This document shows positions 11,421-19,938 of a stretch of DNA of 64,000 nucleotides, one piece after another. The position numbers were made by a program, and so were the translations under genes. The DNA is taken from positions 7,762,001 through 7,826,000 of the forward strand of contig CM044306.1 in NCBI GenBank assembly GCA_024291935.2. Reading direction: 5' to 3'. The notes under the pieces were generated by a model. The model was not told the origin of the DNA, did no database searches, and was given only the letters and a program-made list of their open reading frames with translations. The first letter of the stretch is position 1. Every line of letters starts with the position of its first letter. This stretch comes from Okapia johnstoni (lineage: Eukaryota; Chordata; Mammalia; Artiodactyla; Giraffidae).

Positions 11421-11495
11421 ACTGAACTGAACTGAACTGTAATAGTTTTCTTGAGATTGCTAGGTGTTGATTGCCTTTAGTTCAGAAGAGTTTGA

Positions 11496-11925
11496 GGGAC
11501 TTCTCTCATGGTGCAGTGGATAAGACCCTGCGCTCCCAATGTAGGGGGCCTGGGTTCCATCCTTGTTCAGGGAACTAGATCCCACATGCTGCAACTAAGA
11601 GTTTGCATGCCTCAACTAAAAGATTCTGCATGCTGCAACTAAGACCCAATGCATGCATACATGCATGCTAAGTCGCTCTTGTCCAACTCTGTGACCCTAT
11701 GGACTGCAGCCCGCCAGGCTCCTTTGTCCATGGGATTCTCCAGGCAAGAATACTGGAGTGGGTTTCCATGTCCGCCTCCCCCCACCCAGGGGATCTTCCC
11801 GACCCAAGGGTTGAACCTGCACCCTTTATGTCTCTTGCATTGTCAGGCAGGTTCTTTACCACTAGTGCCACCTGGGAAGCCCAGAGAAACCAAATAAAAT
11901 ACATAGATATATATTTAAAAAAAAT
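11496..11925 (+). mobile_element. CHR-type SINE, tail interrupted by a Bov-tA
   Basis: Head GGGACTTCTCTCATGGTGCA, body to about 11,660, tail resuming at about 11,885 (CCAAATAAAATACATAG) on the other side of the inserted element. Confidence 0.75.
11661..11884 (-). mobile_element. Bov-tA-type SINE, antisense, nested
   Basis: AAGTCGCTCTTGTCCAACTC at the left and GTGCCACCTGGGAAGCCC at the right. It was inserted into the preceding SINE. Confidence 0.88.
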
Positions 11926-12047
11926 AGCTTGGCAAGCAGGTGCATTCTGGGGAGACTCATTCTGAATCCCGTCACAGATATAATGCCCTTTCATTCCTAA
12001 ACATTTCAATCAGTGTTTTCCAAGCACAGGGATAGTCTCTTATATAA

Positions 12048-12257
12048 GCAAAGTGTTCATCACTCTGACATGTCCGGCTCTCTGCAACCCCATAGACGGT
12101 AGCCCGCCAGGCTCCTCTGTCCATGGAATTTTCCAGGCAAGACTCCTGGAGTGGGTTGCCATTCCTTTCTCCAGGGGATCTTCCTGACCCAGGATCAGAC
12201 TGGAGTCTCCTGCGTTGCAGGCAGATTTTTTACCACTGAGCCACCAGGGAAGCCCAT
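12048..12257 (-). mobile_element. Bov-tA-type SINE with target-site duplication
   Basis: Flanked by the perfect 13-bp repeat GTCTCTTATATAA at 12,035-12,047 and 12,258-12,270. Confidence 0.92.
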
Positions 12258-12270
12258 GTCTCTTATATAA

Positions 12271-12616
12271 CCCAGTACAATTATTTAAAAAATCAGATAA
12301 TTAGCATTGATATGAAACCATTGTCTAGTCTATAGACCTTCTTTGTATTTTCTCAATTGTCCCAATAGTCTTGGATAGCAAGCAAAATAAAAATCTAGTC
12401 CAGGGTCCATTCCAAGATAACTCACTGCAAGGAGTTGTCATCCCTTTTGGTTTCTTTTAATCTTGAGCAGATTTTTTAGCCTATGTTTGCCTTTTGTGAC
12501 CCTAGAATTTTTTAAAGATAATATGTGAGTTTCACAGAATATTTTATAGACTGTTCTTCAGTTTGGATTCTTTTGGTGTTTCCTTGTGGTTAGACTGAAG
12601 TTATCATGCCATCAGT
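12271..12616. other. no gene recognised
   Basis: A/T-rich unique sequence between two SINEs. Confidence 0.4.
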
Positions 12617-12628
12617 AGGGACACCATA

Positions 12629-12858
12629 GCGCTTCCCAGGTGGTGCTAGTGGTAAAGAACCCGCCTGCCAATGCAGGAGACGTAAGAGAGGCGGGTTCAA
12701 TCCCTGGGTAGGAAAGATCCCCTGGGGGAGAGCATGGCAACCCACTCCAGTATTCTTGCCTGGGGAATCTTATGGACAGAGGGGCCTGGGGGGCTGCAGT
12801 CCCTGGGGTCACGCAAAGTCAGGCACAACTGACGTAGCGCAGCATGGCAGCACAGCGC
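12629..12858 (+). mobile_element. Bov-tA-type SINE with target-site duplication
   Basis: Flanked by the perfect 12-bp repeat AGGGACACCATA at 12,617-12,628 and 12,859-12,870. Confidence 0.92.
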
Positions 12859-13099
12859 AGGGACACCATAAAAGCAATGTTGCATCTTTCTCAGATGTGG
12901 GTTTGTTCCATTACTAGTAATATTAACTGTCATCACTTGGTGAAGTTAGCCTTTACCAGGTTTCTTCACTCTAATTACTAGTTTTCCCTTTAATTTGTTA
13001 AGTGTCTGGGGGGAGATAGTTTGAGACTATATAGAAAAAAACAAAGGATATTGAGTCTGTAAGATACAAAGGCAAAATACACCAAAAAGGACACTCAGA

Positions 13100-13240
13100 G
13101 GAACTCCCCCAGCAGTCCAGTGGGTAAGATAGTGCACTCCCACTGCACGGGGCACTGGTTTGATCCCTGGTCAGGGAGATAAGATCCCACATGCTGTGTG
13201 GCATGGCCAAAAATAGAAAAAGACAAAAGCAAAACCAAAA
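13100..13240 (+). mobile_element. CHR-type SINE, short form
   Basis: GGTTTGATCCCTGGTCAGGG box with an A-rich tail after GGCATGGCCAAAA. Confidence 0.8.
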
Positions 13241-13249
13241 CCCACTCAG

Positions 13250-14240
13250 CAAAGTCCCTCCCTCCTGCCACCCTTCCTACACTCGTCCTGGCCACCCTGT
13301 TCCTATTCGCCCTTCCCCCTTACTTAACCAATCTCACTAGATTTTGGTACCTTCACTTTGTGTTTCTTTTTGCAAAAATATGCAGATACATGTATATTTT
13401 CTTGTTTATTCTTCCCTACATAAAGCCTATAAATATTGTATATGTTTTTTTGTCTTTACTTAACAACAACAAAAAAACACTTGACAATACGTCCTAGAAA
13501 CCACTCCCTGTCTGTTTATGTATATCTTCCTCATTTTATTTCAGCTGCATCATACTCTATATGTGGTATGGATGTACCAGTCTTTATGTTTGCATTTCTT
13601 ATGCTTAAGGATTTCAGCAGTTTCCAATATTTTGCAACTTCAAACAATGTTGCAGTGAATAATCTTGTGCATATTTATTTTTGTAGTGTTGGAGGTATAT
13701 CTTCAGGGTAAATTCACACATAAAGAGTGTTTTTGGTGGGAAAGATCAAGAGGTAAACACATATGTATCAATAGTTTGGTTTGAGATGACCAAATTCCCC
13801 TTCACAAGGGCTGTTGAAATTTGCATTTCCATGGTCTATTTTAGAAGTTCCTGTTTTCCTACAGCCTGGCCCAGAAAATGTCAAGCTTCTTAATTTTTGC
13901 CAATCCGAAAAGTGGAGAGTGGTATCTCAGGGTCATTTCAACTTGGATCTTCCTGATGAGTGAAGCTGGACATTTTTTCACCTGGTTAAGAGCCACTTTT
14001 ACATCTCTTTTGAGGAAGTCGTTGCGTTCATGTTTTGTGCCCATTTTTCTGTTGGGTTTTGGGTCTTATTTCCTTCCATTTTTATGAGAGTTAAAAAATA
14101 TATATCAGAGACATTCACCCTTTTACCATGATATTTATGGCAGATATTTTTCCCATTTCTTATTTGTCTTTGGCTTTACAGTGATTTTTGGCCATACAAA
14201 ATTTTATTGTATTTATGCAGTCACACTGGTTATTTTTAAA
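13250..14240 (-). mobile_element. L1 LINE, antisense, left part
   Basis: Reverse complement of an L1 ORF2/3' segment. Landmarks are GCATCATACTCTATATGTGG, TTGCAGTGAATAATCTTGTG and TGCCCATTTTTCTGTTGGGT. It resumes after 16,355. Confidence 0.75.
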
Positions 14241-14254
14241 GGTACCAGTTTAAA

Positions 14255-14404
14255 GATTAATTTACTAGTTACTTTCGGTTGCGCTGGGTCTTTGTTGCTG
14301 TGCATCGGCCCTCTCTGGTTGCAGCAAGCAGGGGCTACGCTTTAGTTACAGTGCATGGGCTTCTCACTGCACTCACTTCTCTCGTTGAGGAGCACAGGCT
14401 GTAG
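14255..14404 (-). mobile_element. CHR-type SINE, antisense, truncated
   Basis: Reads TTGCGCTGGGTCTTTGTTGC to GAGGAGCACAGGCTGTAG, then stops abruptly at the next repeat. The family head is missing. Confidence 0.75.
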
Positions 14405-14690
14405 ACCTTGTCGACTGAAAAAGATGTACAATTTGAGAGTTGTGAGTTAAGTTTTATTTGGCACAAAATGAGGACCGCAGCCCTGGAGGCAGCATCTCAG
14501 AAAGCTCTGAGAGACTGCTGCAAAGTGGCTGTGGGGGAAACTCAGTATATAAGGGTTTGGTGAAGGGGGAGTTCAGTGCCACGAAGCACTCATTTTACAA
14601 AAGGTTTTTGTTAGTCATGAGGATCTGATGCCACCATGAAGGGATTTAGTGCTTCTCTAGATATAGGGAGATGCAAAGATAAGTGAGTGA
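14405..14690. mobile_element. LTR-like ruminant repeat, unclassified
   Basis: Begins ACCTTGTCGACTGAAAAAGA, includes GTTAAGTTTTATTTGGCACA and a TATATAAGG box. The composition suggests a piece of an LTR in reverse orientation, but I cannot name the family. Confidence 0.4.
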
Positions 14691-14694
14691 GTGA

Positions 14695-16354
14695 AGTTGT
14701 TCAGTCATGTCCGACTCCTTGCAACCCCATGGACTGCAGGATGCCAGGCTTCCCCGTCCATCACCAACTCCTGGAGCTTACTCAAACTCATGTCCTCCAA
14801 CCATCTTATCCTCTGTCGTCCCCTTTTCCTCCTGCCTTCAATCTTTCCCAGCATCAGGGTCTTTTCAGATGAGTCAGTTCTTCAAATCAGTTGGCCAAAG
14901 TACTGGAGTTTCAGCTTCAGCATCAGTCCTTCCAATGAATATTATGGACTGATCTCCTTTAGGATTGACTGGTTGGATCTCCTCGCAGTCCAAGGGACTC
15001 TCAAAAGTCTTCTCCAACACCACAGTTCAAAAGCATCAATTCTTTGGCACTCAACCTTCTTTATAGTCCAATTCTCACATACATACATGACTACTGGAAA
15101 AACCATAGCTTTGACTAGACAGACCTTTGTTGGCAAAGTGATATGTCTACTTTTTAATATGCTGTCTAGGTTGGTCATAGCTTTTCTTCTAAGGAGTAAG
15201 CGTCTTTCCATTTCATGGGTGCAGTCACCATCTGCAGTGATTTTGGAGCCCAAAAAGATAAAGTCTGTCACTGTTTCCATTGTTTCCCCAAATATTTGCC
15301 ATGAAGTGAAGGGACCAGACGCCATGATCTTAATTTTCTGAATGTTGAGCTTTAAGCCAACTTTTTCACTCTCCTCTTTCTTTCATCAAGAGGCTCTTTA
15401 GTTCTTCTTCACTTTATGCCACAAGGGTTGTGTCATCTGAATATCTGAGGTTATTGATATTTTCTTCTGGCAATCTTGATTCCAGCTTGTGCTTCATCCA
15501 GCCTGGCATTTCTCATGATGTACTCTGCATATAAGTTAAATAAGCAGGGTGACAATATACAGCCTTGACATACTCCTTTTCCTATTTGGAACCAGTCAGT
15601 TGTTCCATGTCCAGTTCTAACTGTTGCTTCCTGACCTTCATACAGGTTTCTCAAGAGACAGGTCAGATGGTCTGGTATTCCCATCTCTTTCAGAATTTTC
15701 CACAGTTTGTTGTGATCCACACAGTCAAAGGCTTTGGCATCGTCAATAAAGCAGAAGTAGATGTTTTTCTGGAACACTCGTGCTTTTTCAATGATCCCAT
15801 GGATGTTGGAAATTTGATCTTTGGTTTCTGTGCCTTTTCTAAATCCAGCTTGAACATCTGGAATTTCACAGTTCACGTACTGTTGAAGCCTGGCTTGGAG
15901 AATTTTGAGCATTAACTTGCTAGTATGTGAGATGAGTGCAATTGTGCAGTAGTTTGAACATTCTTTGGCATTGCCTTTCTTTGGGATTGGGCTGAAAACT
16001 GACCATTTCCAGTCCTGTGGCCACTGATGAGTTTTCCAAATTTACTGGCATATCGAGTGCAGCACTTTCACAGCATCATCTTTCAGGATTTGAAATAGCT
16101 CAACTGGAATTCCATCACCTCCACTAGCTTTGTTCATAGTGATGCTTCCTAAGGCCCACTTGACTTCGCATTCCAGGATGTCTGGCTCTAGGTGAGTGAT
16201 CACACCATTGTGGTTATCTGAGTCATGAAGATCTTTTTTGTACAGTTCTTCTGTGTATTCCTGTCACCTTAATATTTTCTGTTTTTTGTTAGGTCCATAC
16301 CGTTTCTGTCCTTTATTGTGTCTATCTTTGCATGAAATCTTCCCTTGGTATCTG
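14695..16354 (-). mobile_element. BovB LINE, antisense, 5'-truncated
   Basis: About 1.66 kb, reverse complement of the 3' half of BovB. It breaks off near the start of the reverse-transcriptase region and is embedded in the antisense L1. Confidence 0.93.
14942..15912 (-). pseudogene. BovB reverse transcriptase remnant
   Basis: Minus-strand pieces 15,451-15,912 ([20 protein letters not shown]) and 14,942-15,325 (HEMERRLLLRRKAMTNLDSI). The region around the YADD motif is damaged by indels at about 15,380-15,470. Confidence 0.85.
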
Positions 16355-17365
16355 TTAGGACTCTTAGCATTTCATTTTTTACATGTAGGTCTCCAACCCA
16401 TCTAGAGTTTATTCATGTGTGAGGGGCAAGTTATAGATCTAGTCTGATCTCTTTCCCAGTAGGAATTTATTATCTGAGCAGCACTCGTCACAAAGTTTGT
16501 TTTGACCCAGTGCTGTTCTTATGCACTTGGGTAAATTTCTGGACTTTTTGTCCCATTCAGCTAGTTGTCTGTCTATTCACACAGGGCATCACGTTGTTGG
16601 TTTTTTTGTTGTTACTGTTTGCTATTTTATATTTATTTAGTTATGTGTCTGGCTGTACCGGGTCTTAGATGCTGCATGTGAACATTTAGTTGTGGTATGT
16701 GGGGTCTAGTTCCCTGACCAGGGATGGAACCCGGGCCCCCTGCATTGGAAGCACAGTCAGCCACTGGACCACCAGGAAAGTCCCCACGTTGTTTTAATAA
16801 CAGAGACTTCGTAGTATGTCTTGATATTTGGCGGAGCTAGACCTTCCTCATTGCCTTTCTTTTCAGGTTTTCCGAGCTATTCTCACATGTTCATTCTTCC
16901 ATGTGTATTTTGGTTTGCATTTAGAATCTAGAAAAAATGGTCTGTTATTTTTAGTGGAATTGCCTTAAATTTATAAATTTACTTGGGGAGAACTGACACG
17001 GTTATTACGTTGAGTCATCCTGTCCAAGAACAAAAGATGACATGACCCTTTTGTCCAAACCTACTTTTGTGTCTTTTCCTTCGTACAAATTTTGGACACT
17101 TCCTGCTGAATTTATTGCTAAGTATGTTATCTTCTTGGCTGCTATGGTAAGTGGGGTTTTCTCTACATTGTTTCCTCTCTCTGGTTATTGTTCATGTTTA
17201 TGGAGGCTATTGGTTTCTGTCCATTAATTTTGTATCTCTGTATTTTACTATATCAATGTTATATGGTATATTTACTCTATCATATACTACTATATCATCT
17301 GCACACGGATTCTTTTCTAATTCTTACGCCTGTGCTTTCTCTTTTCTAATTCACTCAGAGTGAGT
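16355..17365 (-). mobile_element. L1 LINE, antisense, right part
   Basis: Continues the L1 from 14,240. Landmarks are CTAGAGTTTATTCATGTGTG, TTGACCCAGTGCTGTTCTTA and GGTTTTCCGAGCTATTCTCA. Interrupted by a SINE at about 16,625. Confidence 0.72.
16625..16784 (-). mobile_element. CHR-type SINE, antisense, nested in L1
   Basis: Flanked by CACGTTGTT at about 16,589 and 16,785, an approximate target-site duplication. Confidence 0.82.
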
Positions 17366-17389
17366 TAATCCTACCGTTTATGCAAATCT

Positions 17390-17555
17390 GTGTTGTTGTT
17401 CAGCCTCTAAGTGGTGTCCAACTCTTTGCGACCCCATGGACACATGAGGCAGGAATAGTTGAAAGTGAAAGAGAAGTCGCTCAGTCGTGTCTGACTCTTT
17501 GCGACCCCATGGACTGTAGCCTACCAGGTTCCTCCATCCATCCAGGAATAGTTGG
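17390..17555 (-). mobile_element. two Bov-A pieces, one nested in the other
   Basis: An outer Bov-A start (TTGTTGTTCAGCCTCTAAGT) is interrupted by a second (AAGTCGCTCAGTCGTGTCTG, 17,462-17,542). The second is bounded by the perfect 12-bp repeat CAGGAATAGTTG at 17,450-17,461 and 17,543-17,554. Confidence 0.8.
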
Positions 17556-17671
17556 GAAAACCTAATAAAAGCTGGGTACCACCGAGAAGGGGGCATAGAG
17601 ATGCCGCCACCTGCCGCCCAGAGCTGGTACTGCACTCTTGAGCAAAGCAAATCGGGACCTACTGGTATCAA

Positions 17672-17798
17672 TCCCCTGGAGAAGGAAATGGCAACCCCCT
17701 CCAGTATCCTTGCCTGGGAAATTCCACGGACAGAGGAACCTGGCGGGCTACAGTCCAGGGGTCGCAAAGAGTCGGCCACGACTGAGCACATGAGCAGC
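17672..17798 (+). mobile_element. Bov-A SINE body
   Basis: GGAGAAGGAAATGGCAACCC through GAGTCGGCCACGACTGAGCA, with ACTGGTAT on both sides (near 17,660 and 17,800). Confidence 0.82.
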
Positions 17799-18120
17799 AC
17801 TGGTATTAATTAGCTTTGGAACCTGAGAATGAAGTCTAAAAGGGAGCTTTCTTCACAACACCCTCACTCCCCACCCCCGCTCCCCACTCCCTCACCCCCC
17901 AACTCTGCTGCCCGCCCAAGTTCTTCTGGGCTTCAGATTTCAAATCCTGGAGACAGAGCTCAAAGAGGTAAGGTGAACTGAAGTGTGTTCAGCTTAGCCC
18001 AAATTCTCTTCCTGGAGTTTTAGAAAATGCAGATTGATGGGAGGATTAATAAAAATGAAAGGAGAAGGGAAACAAGTGCCTCGTTGCATCAGTGGTTTAA
18101 AAAATTCTTGTGAAATGGAC
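17799..18120. other. no gene; C-rich tract
   Basis: Includes a C-rich pyrimidine-biased stretch at 17,858-17,900 and otherwise unique sequence. Confidence 0.4.
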
Positions 18121-18127
18121 ACTCCCA

Positions 18128-18440
18128 AACCAGTCAATCCTAAAGGAAGTCAACCCTAGATATTCATTAGAAGGACTGATGCTGAAGCTGATGCTCCAAT
18201 AACTTGGCCACCTGATGTGAAGAACCGACTCATTGGAAAAGACCCCGATGCTGGGACAGATCGAGGGCAAGAGGAGAAGGCGGTGACGGTGGATGAGATG
18301 GGTGGATGGCATCACGGACTCAGTGGATGTGGGTCTGAGCCAACTGTGGGAGATAGGGAAGGACAGGGAAGCCTGGTGTGCTGCAGTTCCCGGGGTCAAA
18401 AAGAGTCAGACATAACTTAGCAAATGGACAACAACAACAA
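18128..18440 (+). mobile_element. BovB LINE 3' fragment, old
   Basis: Diverged copy of the last ~300 bp of BovB (AAGGACTGATGCTGAAGCTG ... GAGTCAGACATAACTTAGCA), with an ACAACAACAACA tail. Confidence 0.85.
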
Positions 18441-18497
18441 AAGTCATTTTGCAGATTAGAAAACAACGGCCTAAGGAAACGTTAAAGGATGATTTTT

Positions 18498-18803
18498 AAA
18501 ATATATGTATTATTATTATTATTGTTATTTTTTGGCTGCAATGGGTCTTAGTTGCAGTGCTCCAGCTCTTTGTTTCGGCGTGTAGGCTTCTCTCTAGTTG
18601 TGGCTCGTGGGCTCCACAGCCTGTGGGCTCCACGGTTCGTGGCTCACTGGCTCTCTAATTGAGGCACATGGGCTCAGAATTAGTGGCACACAGGCTTAGT
18701 TGTCCCACGGCGTGTGGGATCTTAGTTTCCTGATCAGGGATGGAACCTGTGTCCCCTGCATTGCAGGGCAGATTCTTAACCACTGGACCACCAGGGAAGA
18801 CCC
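18498..18803 (-). mobile_element. CHR-type SINE, antisense, with target-site duplication
   Basis: The perfect 13-bp repeat AAGGATGATTTTT lies at 18,485-18,497 and 18,804-18,816. An ATT-rich tail is at about 18,505-18,530. Confidence 0.9.
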
Positions 18804-19039
18804 AAGGATGATTTTTCTTTTTTTTAGGGATAAAATTGTGATTCTTATACAAATATAAAATGAACACATATCAGAGATTTTATTTAACTCATTAATTAGT
18901 GAAGGAACTAGTAAAAACTGGTTCAATAAAGAGCCCAAAGTCCAGACACATACATCGGCAGTCCGGAATACTAAAATTAATTTGATAATAGGAACAAGAC
19001 TGATCACTATCCCCATTTTTCATTCAGACAGAAATCATT

Positions 19040-19045
19040 TTTATT
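19040..19045 (-). terminator. candidate poly(A) signal of ST6GALNAC1
   Basis: AATAAA on the minus strand. It is the first AATAAA downstream of the stop codon, giving a 3' UTR of roughly 0.7 kb. That UTR would contain the antisense Bov-tA SINE at 19,275-19,485. Confidence 0.45.
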
Positions 19046-19746
19046 AGTATCAGTTTTCTACAACCCAGAGAGTTGTCAAGTAGCTCAAAGATAAGAAAAG
19101 TTTGCAGACCTCCTATTAGAATCAGATAACCCCTGGAAGGGTCCACCAGACGGTCATGCCTTCGAGATTTCACAGCTGCTAAGTGGGAGATCTGTAATTC
19201 AATCCCAAATCTATATGTCTCCATAAGTTCAGACTCCTCCTTCTGTGCCAAGTAGCTTTTGAACAGTGAAAACGTAAAAGTGTTAGTCGCTAAGTCGTAT
19301 CCAGCTCTTTGCAACCCCATGGACTGTAGACTGCCAGGCTCCTCTGTGCATGGGATTCTCCAGGCAAGCCTACCAGAGTGGGTTGCCGTGCCCTTCTCCA
19401 GGCAATCTTCCTGACCGAGAGATCGAACCCGGGTCTCCTGCATTGCAGGCAGATTCTTTACCGTCTGAGTCACCAGGGAAGTCCCTTTGGTCTCAAAAAT
19501 TGAGTCCCTACGTCCACGGAATAGACCCTGCTGAAATTTTTCCAAGGTCTCCGAAACCTCAGTCCATCATCTGCCATCTTGAGGGTGTCCCCTCCTCTGC
19601 ACTAGTTCAGTAGACCTCTACCTCTGAAGTCTGGAGGGGCTCAGAGCCTGGTCCAGGCGCTGGGAAGATGACAGACGAGTCTCTGGTCTCCTACTGTGCC
19701 CTGAGCCTTAGAATAGCTGAAGGGACTTTGGTAGCCCAGGCTCCCT
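19046..19746 (-). other. presumed 3' UTR of ST6GALNAC1
   Basis: Sequence between the stop codon and the first poly(A) signal. The part next to the stop (19,490-19,746) is unique; 19,275-19,485 is SINE; about 19,150-19,220 looks like an old MIR fragment. No other coding signal is seen. Confidence 0.4.
19275..19485 (-). mobile_element. Bov-tA-type SINE in the presumed ST6GALNAC1 3' UTR
   Basis: Plus-strand reading TTAGTCGCTAAGTCGTATCC to AGTCACCAGGGAAGTCCC. In ST6GALNAC1 transcripts it would be read in its own sense direction. Confidence 0.9.
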
Positions 19747-19938
19747 TCAGATGGTCGGTTTGGAAGTTATAGGACGTTGGTACAGCCGGATAATACCTTC
19801 ATCATGTAGCCGCTTCCAGAGCGTCCTCTCCAACTTGAAGTCATGGTTGATGTAAAAGATCGTTCGTTTCCAGGACTTATCATAGTAGTGGTCAGAGAAG
19901 CGTTCGTGGCCCTCAGTGATGAAGCCATAGGCACTCAC
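19747..19938 (-). CDS. ST6GALNAC1: ST6GALNAC1 coding exon 9 (motifs III and VS, stop)
   Basis: 192 bases including the TGA stop, acceptor CCTGTAG before 19938. It encodes [20 protein letters not shown] and onward through [18 protein letters not shown] to [16 protein letters not shown] is motif III and the histidine of HDFKLE is the motif VS catalytic-site histidine of the family. Confidence 0.95.
   Translation of the reverse strand: MSAYGFITEGHERFSDHYYDKSWKRTIFYINHDFKLERTLWKRLHDEGIIRLYQRPITSKPTI

Larger units (their letters stand above)
7945..11438 (+). mobile_element. BovB (RTE-type) LINE, nearly full length, inactive
   Basis: About 3.5 kb. The 5' UTR (7,945-8,225) contains repeated TACCCCACGTCCAAGG-like blocks. 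The ORF runs from about 8,400 to 11,420, encoding an AP-like endonuclease and then a reverse transcriptase. The 3' end is the (ACTGA)n tail at 11,415-11,438. Single-base losses and nonsense changes break the ORF into four pieces. RTE elements move by target-primed reverse transcription; BovB entered ruminants by horizontal transfer (established knowledge). Confidence 0.95.

Noticed and set aside
14691..15341. 216-codon plus-strand open frame
   Set aside because: Antisense shadow of the inverted BovB; the real remnant reads on the minus strand.
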